NCBI GenBank assembly: GCA_964007475.1
Contig: OZ023273.1
Location: 139,287,308-139,351,307 of the forward strand
Direction: 5' to 3'
Origin: Hybos culiciformis
Lineage: Eukaryota; Arthropoda; Insecta; Diptera; Hybotidae
DNA: 64,000 nucleotides
Position numbers and translations under genes: made by a program. The notes beneath the pieces were generated by a model that saw nothing but the letters and a program-made list of their open reading frames with translations, did not search any database and had not been told where the DNA came from. Position 1 is the stretch's first letter; each line of letters opens with the position of its first letter. Shown here piece after piece: positions 13,854-27,595 of the stretch.

Positions 13854-16800
13854 CGGCTGATTTAAAATCTGACTGTGTGTAAAAAAGTTATCTTTTATAA
13901 ATATCCTTATTAAAAAGCCAGAATGTATTTATTTGTATACATTTATTTGTTAAGCAAAATTTATAATCAATTCTAAAAAAAAAAAAAAAAAAATTGTTTT
14001 AATGAACTTTTGCTTCTGGCAAAATATATCTCTTGAAAATTAATTTTATATTAATATACTTCTTATGCATAAAGACAATATATCCGACTGTGAGAACAGA
14101 AAAATCCTTTTTATATAAAAAAAAAAAAATAAAATAAAATAATTCAAGGATATGTATTCTGGAATTTATATATTTTTTTTCTATAAGAAGATATTTCTTT
14201 CTTTTTTTTTTGAATGAAAAATCATTTTCAAAAATATATAATTTTCACAGTGGGAAATCATTTTCATCAAAAAACAAAAACACGAAAACGAATAAAAAAA
14301 ATTTTACGCGCTATTTTAAGTGATTTTTGGCTTCTAGTGATGTCAAAAGTCTTTTATGATTTCTGAATTGACTTTAAGAGGAAAAATAAAGATTTCAAGA
14401 ACTTTAAAAAAAAAAATAACAAAGATCAAAATTTTGTTTCATTCTTTTCAAAATGTTATATGTAAAAATTATAAGCAAATTTACAATAACAAATTATTTG
14501 ATTTGTCTTCGAAGTAGGTTGGACTTTAGTATTATTCGTTTGTTTTTGTTATTTTGAAAAGGGTGGATATAGCAATTTGGAAACATATAAATTTAAACAG
14601 AATGGCCGTACTTTTGTAAATTACTCTTTGCGAATTGTTTTAAATTTCTTGCACCAGCGGAAGTATTTTAAATCCGGATGATAAGGAATTTTTAATAAGC
14701 CCAACTTTGTTAACTATTAACACTATGATGGCTCGTTTTATTTCTATTAAAGTAAGATTAAATAAAAATTTGGAAATGAGATGGTCGGGCAAAATCAATC
14801 TTAATTAGCTGTTGCCATTTCTCTTCCCATTTTAGCATTTTCTCTTCGATTTGTAAATTTTTCTATACAGCAATATCTGGAAAATTCCGTTTAAGGTTAA
14901 TCGAATCTTAATCTTAAAAATAAAATCATTATTGCAATATTCGAATCACAACAAAAAAAAAATTTTCTTTTCTTCATTTATTTCATATTATTACGATACC
15001 CATACAATAAAATAAAGTTAAAATTTAAATTGAGGCATATATGTCTACAGTACATACCTAATGTATTTAAAAGTGAATTTTTATTCTCAATTTTTTTACT
15101 TTTTTTTTTATAAAAAGCGGAAACATAGAAATCAATCTTATTTTCTATCCATATTAAGCCTATTATTAAGATCGAAAATAATTGCTTGCTTATAATTTAT
15201 TTAATACAATACTATCATTAACATTATTATAATACTATCAATAATTGAATTCAAACGTTTTGTTTGTCACAAATCCTTGGTTTTAGTATATTATTTGATT
15301 ATCATTGAAGAAAATCAAAGTTTTTAGTTTATTTTATTTTTAAGAAGGACTATATTTTAAACGACTTTATAAGTTTTTTTTTTTCAAGTATAAAGAGGAA
15401 TCGCAATGTCGAAAAAAAACTGAAATAGACTTAGACCTGAAGCATATGAATATTACTTAATATACTTGAAATTTTGACATTGCAAATTATATTGCTTTTT
15501 TTTTTGACGAACTACATACTAGGATTTAATAATAAAACCATAATGTCCTTATAAACATTTTATTTTCTCATTATTATAATTTTTTATTTTTTTTTTTTAC
15601 AGTTAAATGGGGGAATATTTTAGTTTCAAAAATTTAATTTGAAAAGGATCTTTAAGATCAAAACAAAAACGAAATCAAAATTCTAAAGAATATAATTTTC
15701 CCTCCAATATCGTAATAAAGGATATATATATTATATATATATATGTAGAATGTCTCAATAGTTTAACTAAAACAGAAAGAACAAAAAATAAGACAAAACT
15801 GCTTCGAAATTGAACAAAAAAAAAAAAAAATATCCAATTGATAGAATCTTGAATTGTAAGGCGTTTACTTTCAAAAATTTTTAGTTAAATACTTTTGTAG
15901 AGTCGATAATGTCAGCATTGTTTCATTTTCTGATGTTTAAATTATTATTCTTTGAAACGTTAAGAATTTACAATTTTCCCACGCCTTAGACCCGAGTTAT
16001 TAGGTTCAGCTTCAAAACATACACTCTCTAATAACGAAAAATTAGACTTTTCTAACAAAACATTATATTCACATTTTTTTTTTTAAATCTTACTATTTTT
16101 ATGAGCCAGACTCGAAGCTTTCTGTCACACATATTAAATAAATGACCTTCGGATCATATTCTCTTTATGCTACATAGGAATTTTTGCTTGAACAATATAA
16201 TTTTATTCAATGATTACATTTCAGTCAAACGGAAATACTCGTAAATAGGAATTTAACATTGAAAGTTAAAAAAAACTATATATATATATACAGATATACA
16301 ATTTTTTTCTATTTAAAAGATTATATATTTATTTATAAATTGCGGAAGTGAGAAATTGAATATCTGACGCGTGTTTTAGTTTTCACGGTTGGAAAAAATG
16401 AAATTCTAATTTTTGACCTTTTTTTTTTTTAACTTTTGCAAATTTGTTTAAGGATAAAAAAGAGAAGTATTATACATCCTTAATATAGTTTTTATTTTCT
16501 TTGTTTATCAAACTTTTTAGTAATATTAATTTAATGTTTTTTTATTAATAAATTAGAAATATAAAAATGATATCTATTTAAAATTGATGGCAGAAAATTT
16601 ATGTTTAACATTTTTTAACAGATGGTTTCAAAAATAAATCGAATTTTTTATGCTGAGCTTAATTTGACGATTACTTAAATTATTTATTTCTTAAAAATTA
16701 AAATGAATAAATATTAAAATCGCATTGAAATCAGTGTTACAAATTATTGTTTTGTTGACTTCAGCCCAAATTCGAATCTCCACACTCCTGTTAAGGCGAA

Positions 16801-19372
16801 GATTCAATAAATTAATTTTTATTATTTGCGCCAAGCCCATAAATTATGTTGTCTGAACTATGTATAAGAACTATAATCTCATCATGCTAATGTGTAAAAT
16901 ATGAGAATATTACAATTGTTATTAAAATCATCATTATCATTTTAATTACCTAAACATACATATTTATTTTTTTTGTAATACAAAATTATTAATTTTATTA
17001 TTAGTAAAAGAAAGTTAAAAAAAAATCCCTATTTAATTTATCCATAAATTAAATTCATTTTTCTTTTGTGAAATTATGTATAGAAGAAAATAATTTTTTG
17101 CACAACCCTTTTTTTATGGTGACAATTTTTTTTTTTTATGTCAGGATCAAATTTTCCATTAAAAAGGATTATATCACGCACGGGTGAAAGTAAAAAAATT
17201 ATTAAAAATAAAAAAATTTTGATACATTATTTGCATTTATTTTCACTATATGCAAAAAAAAAAAAAGAAAATGCAAAATTTTAATAAATTTTTATCATCC
17301 TAATAAATTATGTTTTCACGAACGAAAGACATAATAATAAAATCAGTAGTAGGTTAAGGGTTGCATTGCAATCGTTCTAAAATGTTTTCTCATTGTGCCA
17401 TTTAATGTTGTATATAATTTATTGCGTTTATTTTTGTATCCTGGTTTAAATGGGATTTCTTCGAAACTTTCGATTTTCTTTTTCTTGTAGGAACTAAAGT
17501 TTCAGAAGCAAAAACTTTTTATGGCTTCGTCAAAACATATTTAACAAATTCCAGGATAAGAACTTTTTTTATCATTAAAATTTGTATTTTTTGTTCACTT
17601 AAGACTATTATTATAAAATTCTGAAAGACTAAAATATTTGTATATGAAGATAGTTTTCATTTTTCTCTTTTTTTCTTTATTTTTTTTAATTATATATTAA
17701 GTCAAAAAAATGTTTATGTAATTTATATTATACCGCCATTCACTACATTTAAACAAAAATGTTCTATATATACATATTCTTATTTCAATGTGTATTTGTG
17801 TTATATAAATATACTAAAAAAATGTATCCTTTTACTACGAAAAAAAAAAAAATTAAATCTTATTAGAATTTAAAAGACAGATACAAATATCTTTTCACAT
17901 CGTCCGGGATTTACCCCCATTTTTTCATCTCAAATATTTTTTTTCTCGTATAATTTTTATGTACACATTGGCTTTCTGTGTATTGAAATTCAAAAAAAAT
18001 AAGGATAACAGAAAAAAAAAAAAAATCCAAATAAATTGCATTTTAATGTTATGTGGTTTTGTGTACAGAACAGAGATTATATATTTATAATTCGAAACGG
18101 ATAGTAATGAAGAGATTTAAAATTTATAGTTGCTGGTTAGATGTTTGCAAGCAAAAACATTTTATTTTTGCATGATTAAGTAGATTTTTCATTTATGGGT
18201 CGAAAGATACTTTTTATGGTAGTTTTGACAAGAATAAGAATGTACTTTGTTTTCCGATAAAAACTTCATATGAAGATAATAAGAAAAGATAAATTTTTTT
18301 TGTATACGAATACTGAGTTGGATTTCAAAATCAGAGTTTCCACCTCACGAAATAAAAAATGTACACCAATCGAGCTTAACTTTCGAGAATTGAGTAATTA
18401 AATACACGATAAATGACTTGTTTAGTACTTCTAAACTTTTTTTTGTTATTGTCGCGGTTTTTATAATTGGACTCTCATTTTCAACTTATTAGTTAGAATC
18501 ATGAAAACTTAAGTTTTCAAATTGTTTCTCAAATGTAGGATGCCGTATTTTTTTTTTTTTTTTTGGTAAAATGAAATGTACATAATATTTATTTCATTTT
18601 CTCTTATTATCCTTGCGCAATATTTTCCTTATGTGTGTATAGGTAAATTTATGTATGACGATACAAGAAAAAAAAAAAAAGATATGCTTAGATATTTTGT
18701 TGGAGCATCATTATAAACATTTTGATATCTTATATGATAAATTTTTTTTTTTTGTTACCGCAATGAAGGGGGACAGGCTGGCGGAATAAAAATATATATA
18801 TATATTTGTATAAATTCAAGATAATAAAAATGTATCTATTTACATTTAGTATTAAATCCCGCCTTTTTATCATATATTTTGCTCCTCCTGAATAGAAAAA
18901 GTCACAAATAAATGTGATGCACTTAAAAAACTTTATAGATAATTTTGTTGTCCTTGTTGGTTGGATTTTTTTTTCGTAAGAGAAAAGCAAAATGGATACC
19001 TTTTAGACAAAAAAAAAAATTTAAAGATGGACGTTTTAATTTTAAAAAGAAAAGATATTTATTTATTATATAAAATTGTTGTGCTGTAAGCCCCAATGAC
19101 GTTAAACTTTCGTGCTTTAGTTCCCTAAATAGTCTTAAATGTATATCTATAACGAAATAATCGAAGGAAATTTTGTTTTCGATGCTGAATAAAAGCTAGA
19201 TTGTTAGCTAAAAGTCATACAGCAAGAGATTTTCATTTAGAGCAAACTTAACAAAACTATCTTTTTTTGCGAACATAATTATCTTCTCGTACTAGAATTA
19301 TTGAAATATAACGGATCTTATAATAAATCTGAAAAAATATCTAATGTTTTTAGGCAATAAATTGGCAATCAG

Positions 19373-19413
19373 AACCTTTTTAGTGCGTATATGCACTTTA
19401 CCAGTAAAAGGTT
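19373..19413. repeat. two-part hairpin
   Basis: AACCTTTT (19373-19380) pairs with AAAAGGTT (19406-19413), and AGTGC (19382-19386) pairs with GCACT (19393-19397). Confidence 0.7.
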
Positions 19414-22400
19414 AGGTCCATTTCATCTGAATTTAATATACTGTGATTATGTAATTGCTATTAGTTTTTGCGATCGAAGCCCTTTTCTAAATTTACAAAA
19501 CAAATGGCAGGACATCATAATTTTAATGTTTGAAATACATAATATTTAAAATTTAATATCAAAATTTTTGTGCCAAATTTTTATCCCAGTAATAAATAAG
19601 TATACCCAGAGCAATTTATTATAAATTATTTCATATAAGTAACCACAAATATATCCTCCATGTATAAAAAAAACATATATATTATATACATATTTTATGT
19701 ACATACTTTATGTAATCAATACATGACATTCATGCCGAATTTGGTATATATTTATTTTTCTCTCTTAACTTCGTATATATTTGAAAACATAAGAGCAACA
19801 AATCTGTGTTATCGACTCTTGTTTTTTTTTTGTATCGAACATGTTTTTTTAAATTTCAATTTATTTCAGTTTTTTGAATAATATAATACAAATTTAATTG
19901 AAAAAATATTAATCTGAAATTTTCTCGATTATTTCTGACAATTCTTGCGATATTGCGATATAGTATGGTATTATAGTGTGTTACATTCTACAGTGTAGTA
20001 TTGTATGGTGTAGTATACGAACAATTTACTGTGTTCGCGGATTGAAACTTTTGTAATCACGCAAAAATGGCAGCCCTAATTTATTTAGACAACATTTGCG
20101 GTCTCATTTATGAAATAACAATGTTGGTTCATTTTAGATTTTCAATTAATAAAAAAATAAATTTTAAAGCTTGTAGACGACTTTCCACTAGAAATTGTCG
20201 ATATTTAAAAATCGTATCTTTAAAATTAAAAAATTAAAGTGTATTATACTGTTTCAGAGAGTTTAAATTAAAGTAATTAAGTAAATAAGATTATTTACTT
20301 ACTTTCTATAAATATATACAACACATATGTACATAAGTTTTTATTTAATTCTTGTTAAAAAAAAAACTTTTAATTCTTATAATATGACCTATAAAAAACG
20401 ATTTTTTTTTTTTAATTTCTCTATTGAATGAAACTTCGTTATCGATTCTAGTTAAAAAAAAAAAATTCTCTTAATGAAAATTTATATACAGAACTATGCT
20501 CAGAGTATACTTAATATATAAAATAAATTTTTTTGTTTTAAATACTCATTTTGTATATAATGTATTAAACTTTTATATATAATACAAAACTAGATATAGT
20601 TTTCTTTTTGTTTGCGGTTGATTGTCTAAAAGTTGATGATTTTTTTTTTTTATATTTACTTTCGAAGCCTTAGGGCTTTAAGATAACTTTCATTTATATC
20701 ATTTTTATTCAATAGGGTATCATTTTTGGTTTCGAAGAAGAATTTTTTTTCTTTTTCTTTTTTTCTTTTAATGTGTATTGGTTATAAAGAGGGTAAAAAT
20801 TGGAAGAGAAATAAAAAAACATTATAACAAAACAGATACAAGGAACAGCCCCTAAAAATATTTTCACTTATGAAAATCAAACAAATACTTTGAGCATTTA
20901 ATATTAATTTGTTACAAGAATCAGTTGAATCTTATTTTAAATAAAAGTTATGAAAGGAACATTATTTTATTAATTGATGTAAATAGGTATCAGTGGTATG
21001 GTTAAAATTAATTTAAGCCATAATTTTATCTAGTTGTATATTCAATATTATATAATTTTTTATTTAAGTTCAATTGAGATTGTAAGTCTAAAACTAATTA
21101 TAAAATGATAAAATTTTGCTTAATTGCCTTGATTTTGAAGCCTGAAGGTCAATTTTATCGATATTATATTTCATTAGTTTGTATAAATTAATAGAAATTT
21201 AGAGACTCCAAAATTAGTTTATTTAAATTAAAAAGAATTTCAGTAGAGATTATAAATCTAGACTTTGTAATTTACTAACATGATATTTTTAAAACATGTA
21301 TCTCACAACTCAAAAATTCTAACAATGTCGTTTGAATTAAATCAACTCTCTGGTCACAATTTTTGTTTATCTTATTTTCTGAATATACAATTTTTTTTTT
21401 GTGTACATTTAACGTACATTTAAACTGTAAATCTGTATCTGATCATTTTATTCTGAATCAAAAAATATACAAAAAAAAAAATTTTTATAAAAAGAAAATA
21501 AAGAAAAACGGAAAATCACAAGGGGATGTTGAATGTATATGTGTGATGTTCAGTTGGATTATTTGACAATTTCAAATCAAAACAGAATAATAATAATATA
21601 ATTTTTTTTTTATATTTTAGTCTATCTTTAGCATCTCACTGTCTAACAGAGCACGGTTCAGACAAAAGCTTATTTATATTATTACTATTCTTATTATTAT
21701 TATTATTTTTATTATTATTTGTATTCGCAAATCGAATTCTTATATATTACTTGTCAGTTATATTTATGTATATAAATTGTTGTCATTATATAAAAAAAAA
21801 TCGGATTAAAAAAGAGGAAAATTAATTAATTGATTAAAATAAAAATTATTTAATTGAAAAAAAAAAAAAATTATATTTCCAAAAAAATTGAAAATAAATT
21901 AAAAAATTATGGAAATTTAATATAAAAAGAAAAAATTAAGTAAAATGATAAAAATGTTTAAAATGATTAGAAAGAAAAATTTTCAAAAAATTATTGCCTC
22001 TAAAAGTTAAAAAAAAAATTTAATCAAAATTAAGACATTTTATAATGTTGTTTGACAGATATTCAATGTCAGGTACGGAAATGTAAATAATAATATCAAA
22101 AAACATATTGTGCTTAACTTTAATTTATCAAAATAATTGAAAAATATTTGGGATTTCAAATTTTATATAACATACTATTTCATGCAATCAAAGCTAAAAA
22201 GAAAACTTATGATTTGTGTGGAAAATTAAAAAAAAAATTATTTTTAATTTGATAGTACTGAGGATACAATGTTTTAATTAACCAATATACAAAAATTAAT
22301 TTTTTTTTTCCGATTTTCTTCTGTAAGTGTTTGCAATTTAAACTATACAGTCTGGGTTATGATTAATTTTTGCTACATAAATTACTAACTACTATCCAGT

Positions 22401-25085
22401 AAAAATTTAACAAAACTTCGCAGCTATTCCAAGTTTTTTTTTTTTAATTTTCAAGAAGAATATTTGGCCCAATTTCTTTTAGTACAATTGGATAATTCTG
22501 CTGAACACGATTTGGCTAAAGAATAAATGGAAAAAAACATTTTGCGCAGATTCATGTATTATTTCTCAACAAGCTAGAAAATATTTAATTTAAAATTACG
22601 AAATATGTTTTGCCGTCGGATGTAGCATAAGTTTTTTTTTAACATAAAATTATTTTAAATTTTGCAAAATTCCTATAATATTTAGATCCCGTACGCATAG
22701 ACCGCATAAGACATACGCTATGCATTTAATATAATGAGCCTCACATAATAAACTTGTTCGGTATCGCTTAATTGCCTGGAAGATTGAATTAAATTGTGGT
22801 GTGTCATTGAGTTCTTAACTCAACTTGGATTTTTGTGTGTTGTCTATATTCAAATATAAAATTAATTTAATTAATAATACATGAGTCGCAAAAGTACAGA
22901 CTATGTCTAGTTCACAACATTTCAAGTTCTTTGCTTAGATATATTTATAAGTTGGTATTATGAATATTTTTAATAATAACTTAATAATTGGAAAAATTTA
23001 ATTTTTGAAAACTTTGTGAACTTGTAAATAATTATACAGAATATTTTACAAAATAAATTTGAAAAGACCAACATAGTATAGAGAGAATTTGTCTGAGTTT
23101 GTTGCTAAAATAATAAATAAAATTTTCATAGATTAACTTTTTTTTTTATAATAATAATTAACTTGTTTATTTGTACATCATATTTGTATAGTAATAGTTA
23201 ATGTTTTTGTTTATCAAAAAAAAAAAGATACATAACCAAGCACAAATAACAAACATTAAGATAAGCATTATGGTTGCAATAATTTGTCGTAATATTATAA
23301 TTATATGTCTTAATATTCAATTATTTTTGAATCAATCATCATAATGAATATATTAAGCATATATAAACCAAAATTGAAATCAAAACAAGGGTTTTTACAA
23401 AATCTTAAAGGAAAAAAGAAAAACAATTTTTTTTTATGCTCGGAATTTCTTTTCCAAACACTAAAATTTATTCAAAAGACCCTTTAATGTTTGTTGTATT
23501 CAATTTTTTTTTTCTTCTGTCGTTTTTGTTCTGTGCTGTAACTAATAAACTGAATTTTGTCCCCAGATCAATTACCATAATCAGCATAAAATCTGTTAAA
23601 ATAACATATCATAATATTTTATGAAAATTTATTTTATTAAGTGTTTGTTAAGTATACAAGATGATGAATAATAAAAATAATTTAAAAAAAAATTGTTACA
23701 AATGTTTTGACTTCATGGAACAATTCAATATTTTTTTTCTTTTCCTTGCGAATTTTACTATTTTCCTTTTTTATTTATTTTTTTTTTTTTTGCATATAGA
23801 ATCGAATTACACGAGTGATTTAAATAGAAAAAAATAATCTTAAAATGCCAATTAATTTGTTCTAAGAAACCCTTTCTTTTGAGCTATTTGAATATTATAG
23901 AGAGAAAATAAAAATTTTAATCCTTTTTGCATACAAAGAAAATATGCTAAAAATAAAATTAAATGAGAGTACATTATGTAGTAAAATAGGTAATTTAAAT
24001 ATTTTTTTTTTCCAATTGACTAAATTTTTTCAATAAAAGTCAATTTCAATTGTAAATTTGACATATTGCGTAAATGGTTATATAATAAATTCATAGATAT
24101 AAGTAAAACTTAAATTTGATTTTGACATTTAAAGATTGAATCAATTGTTTTCAAAATTCTATTCTAAATACACATAACCATTTTGGCATTATTTTTATTA
24201 CAGTCTTAATTTGTTTGTTACTTATTCTGCAAAATTCTTTTCTTAGCTATTTTCTTTTGTACAAGGCCAAAACTGTTGAAAATCAATTTTTTTTTTTATA
24301 AAATTGTTTATTTATTTGAAATTCATTTGCATAAACATAATGTTATAAAATATTACAGAGCTTAGGCTTAGATCTACCTTTTCTACTGAATACAAAATTT
24401 AATATATTTATTACTAGTTTTTAAAATTTGCATTATTAATTAAAATGAAAATAAAGTGGGAAAAATATTTACTGTCCTATTACTAAGTAGCTGAGGGTTT
24501 ACGTAATATAATTAAGCTTTCAATATAGTTTTTATACACTCATTTTTCTACATCTAATTTAAAAGTTTGAAATGACAAATCTAATTATTATTGTTATATA
24601 GAGTTTTGACTCGGTAAAATATAGTTTTACATTTTACTAAAATACAATCTATAATTGATTAGAAATGTAATGGTTTAATTGGAAGATACATGTACTTAAG
24701 TAAGTTGAACTAAGGTTGAGTTAAAAACTTATAATTTTTATTTTAATTACCTAAATTATATTTCATTTAGAAATCGCTTTAGTTATTTACAAAATTTTAT
24801 TTATCTATTATACTTTCAATTATTTCCAATTTATATATTTAAAATTTCATAAAAATTTAAATATCTGAAAGTTAAATTTCGTGACTTTTCGCTTGCACAT
24901 ATTTGTTTTGAATTTATCTGCAAAAAATCAATTTTGATGAAACTTACTTATAATTCAAGGGATTTTGATCTAGACCGTAAAAATCACAAGTTCGCATTTC
25001 CGTACTAACTATTTATTTTCTTTCTATAAAAATGTGCTGTTCGAAAATCCATAACTGATTTCATTAAAATATTATTTGTGAGACA

Positions 25086-25397
25086 TACACTAGGTAGCAA
25101 AAGTCTGCGTACGGGCTCGTTTTCTAATTTTTTATTCGACATGTTCCCAGTTTTTGATGTCATTTAAAAGAACTCTATAAAAAACGTTTTTTTGTGAAAA
25201 AAATGTTTTTTTTCAATATTTAAATTTTGAGAAATCTCAATTTTTGGAAAAGTCTGCGTACAGCCGTTTTTAATGCCGCATCTCAGAAATTAACTAGTAA
25301 CGTCATTTGAAATGCAATTGAATGTAGATAATTTTGCACCATATAATTTTATCCCTACGATAAGGGAAAGTGTCAAAAATTGTCCGTATGCAGACTT
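25086..25397. mobile_element. Tc1/mariner-like terminal remnant with direct and inverted repeats
   Basis: TA followed by CACTAGGTAGCAAAAGTCTG, continuing CGTACGG, starts at 25086. AAGTCTGCGTAC recurs in direct orientation at 25250-25261, and CCGTATGCAGACTT (25384-25397) is its reverse complement with one mismatch. Two direct repeats about 150 bp apart inside one end is the IR/DR layout of many Tc1-like elements. A diverged partner of the outer right repeat may lie near 25548-25562 but is not convincing. No transposase sequence is visible. Confidence 0.55.
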
Positions 25398-26911
25398 ATA
25401 TAAAAAATATATATGAAAAATTTTATATGAAAAATTTTTAAATTTTGATCTTGGTAATTTTTGTATCATATTGAAGACTATATTATGTTTGCTAACAAGA
25501 GTATATAAATAATTGTTGTTGGCCCTAAAATTCATTGAACCTAATTTTAATATACTTTGGCCCATTTTTATTATCCTGAAAAAAAAAAAACTTTATTTCA
25601 TTTTTAAATAAATTTAACAAAAGTTTTCCGTCGGAAGGACGAACACCTGCAAGTGGAGATAATTTTTTTTTTCCTTCTTACAGAATTTCGTTTCCATAAA
25701 GATATTTTTATGTTTTATTAAAAGAAAAAGAAATAAAAGAATATTTTATATCTGGTCAGGAAGTTGATTTGCGAAATTTTTTTTTGTTTCCAATTTTGGT
25801 TTAAAAAAAAACTAGTTTTATTTGTTTGTTTTCACAAATTTCATCGTATCGTATATAATAAAATACTTATAATCATTAGGATGAAACGTTTGTGTTATTT
25901 GAGAGTCTTTATATTCATAAAATTCATATAAAGTAATAAAATTATTGTTTGAAACCAGATCCTTATCAATTTTAATTATTGTTGTTGTTTATTTTTGTTT
26001 TTTTTTTTTTACTTTTAGATGAAGATTTAAAAATCAAGATTATAAAATTTTTTTTATTTTCAATTTTTTTTTATTGAGATTATCTTTTGAGTGTAGGCTT
26101 CATCAGAAATATTTATTTTTATTTATTTAGTTTTTTCGTATATTTGGTTAATTTTTGTGAAAAATAGACAAATTATTTCCTTTTTTTTGATCCTATTTAA
26201 ATATTACGAAAGAAAAAATGTGAAAAAAAAATGTAAAGATGAAAATGTTTTTATCTCGAAGATTTTCGGCATAATTGACTTTATTGGTACCTATACTAAA
26301 AGTAAATAAACTAGAATGAAAAAATTTCGATTATATTATAATTTGTTAAAAATTTTTTTTTAGTTTTTCGATAAGGGTTCTATTGTCATTGAGCATCACT
26401 TTTTAGTAAAATATCGATTTTCAAGATTTTAATCACTTTAGGAGACGACATAGCAGCACCTTATAAAATAAAGACATCTAAAATATGACTGTGTTAATTG
26501 CCAATTAAAAGAATTTAAATTCGAAAATGTTGACAGAAATATTAACTTGAATTCGTATAATATTTGATATATTCTTGTTTTAAGAAATATCTAATAAATG
26601 TTTACAATAAAAAATACATAATATGTATATGTATTCATAAATATTTCAGGAGAAGAGATAATAGATATTTTTTTTTATCTTAATATTGTTATGGTTTTGG
26701 AAGATTCTCTATATATATATAAGAAGTTTAATATTTTTGGGAATCCACCAAAAAAGTTTAAATAAAGAAAATAATAAAATTTATTGTGGTGTTCAATTTA
26801 CTTGTATAATTTATAAAATTGCGTATTAACATGTATAGTTTATTGTTTGTATAAAAATATTTATAAAATATACAAATTTTATTATTTGAAAATTACAGAT
26901 AGTGCTAATTA
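25398..26911. other. AT-rich non-coding sequence, no gene seen
   Basis: Homopolymer-rich sequence between the Tc1-like remnant and the hAT element, with nothing recognisable. Confidence 0.6.
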
Positions 26912-26919
26912 ATAAGATC

Positions 26920-27567
26920 CAGGGCCGGCTCTAGAGTATTTGGCGCCCTAGGCAAACTAAAAACATGGCGCCTCTAGTTAAGAAACAAACCCAACAATGC
27001 CTCAATAAATAAAACAAGTAAATGGAAATAAAATGACTATACTTCATTAATTTATTGAACAAAAATATATAAAAAGAAAAACAATTTAGAGTTTTATTTT
27101 TCGTGCTATAATTTAGCAAAATCTTCAAAAAGCAACTTCGTGTCTATATCACGCGCGATTTTGTGTTCAATTGATGTCATTGCTAATCCCACAAGCCTTC
27201 TTGTCACATTGTAGATCTTAGAACTCTGATCTGTTTAAGCTTCGAAAAGCTTCGTTCACCGCTTGCTACAGAAACTGGTAGAGTTAATAAAATTCGCAAA
27301 GCAACAAATATATTTGGAACTCTGTACTATATTATTTTTACAAGTATATATACTTAATTAAATACATCTTCTGGTAATAAGTTTTTCGGAATATGTCTAG
27401 CTATAAATATCAATTCGTTCAATAAATCTGTACAATCAATATTTTTAGAATCATCGAGCCGTAAAAAATTTTCCAATTTCTAATTGACAAAAAACGCAAA
27501 ACTATTTGGCGCCCATATGTACATCGGCGCCCTAAGCAGCTGCCGACGTCGCCTATGTCTAAAACTG
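26920..27567 (-). mobile_element. decayed, internally deleted hAT transposon
   Basis: The 648-bp unit starts CAGGGCCGGCTCTAGA, the typical opening of a common animal hAT terminal inverted repeat with GGCGCCCTAGGC just inside. It ends GCCTATGTCTAAAACTG, a diverged copy of the complementary end, preceded by GGCGCCCTAAGCAGCTGCCG. Flanking 8-mers ATAAGATC (26912-26919) and ATAAAATC (27568-27575) match at 7 of 8 positions, as expected for an hAT 8-bp target duplication. On the minus strand it contains the C-terminal end of an hAT transposase with several stops (listed separately). The rest of the transposase is deleted, so it cannot move by itself. Confidence 0.85.
27106..27490 (-). pseudogene. 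hAT transposase C-terminal dimerisation domain, broken
   Basis: On the minus strand one frame reads DDSKNIDCTDLLNEL, then IARHIPKNLLPEDVFN, then two stops, then PNIFVALRILLTLPVSVAS followed by GERSFSKLKQIR and a stop. A second frame continues RLVGLAMTSIEHKIARDID and ends FEDFAKL-stop. The core 'LPVSVASGERSFSKLK' is the hallmark of the hAT C-terminal dimerisation (hATC) region, and 'GLAMTSIE' its next conserved block. At least three in-frame stops and one frameshift make it non-functional. It lies inside a matching pair of hAT ends, in antisense to ham. Confidence 0.85.
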
Positions 27568-27595
27568 ATAAAATCTTATTAATAAATAATTAATA

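Larger units (their letters stand above)
5061..25085. other. AT-rich non-coding sequence (intergenic or upstream ham intron)
   Basis: Apart from the SINE remnant near 8820, the short-repeat cluster at 10931-11100, the 9-bp tandem at 13012-13038, hairpins at 13823-13853 and 19373-19413 and an (ATT)n tract at about 21676-21720, I find no gene, RNA gene or element. Open frames here are short and Phe/Ile/Lys/Asn-rich, as expected by chance. Part of it may be the intron preceding ham exon A. Confidence 0.6.

Noticed and set aside
16765..16800. B-box-like AAATTCGAATCTCC as a tRNA or SINE
   Set aside because: The GG of the box is missing and no A box lies upstream.
25290..25565. 91-codon minus-strand ORF overlapping the Tc1-like remnant
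   Set aside because: No DDE-transposase or HTH pattern is visible; it overlaps the repeat end and looks like a chance frame.
26931..27128. 65-codon minus-strand ORF in the hAT element
   Set aside because: It is a chance frame over the terminal region; the real coding relic is in other frames at 27106-27490.
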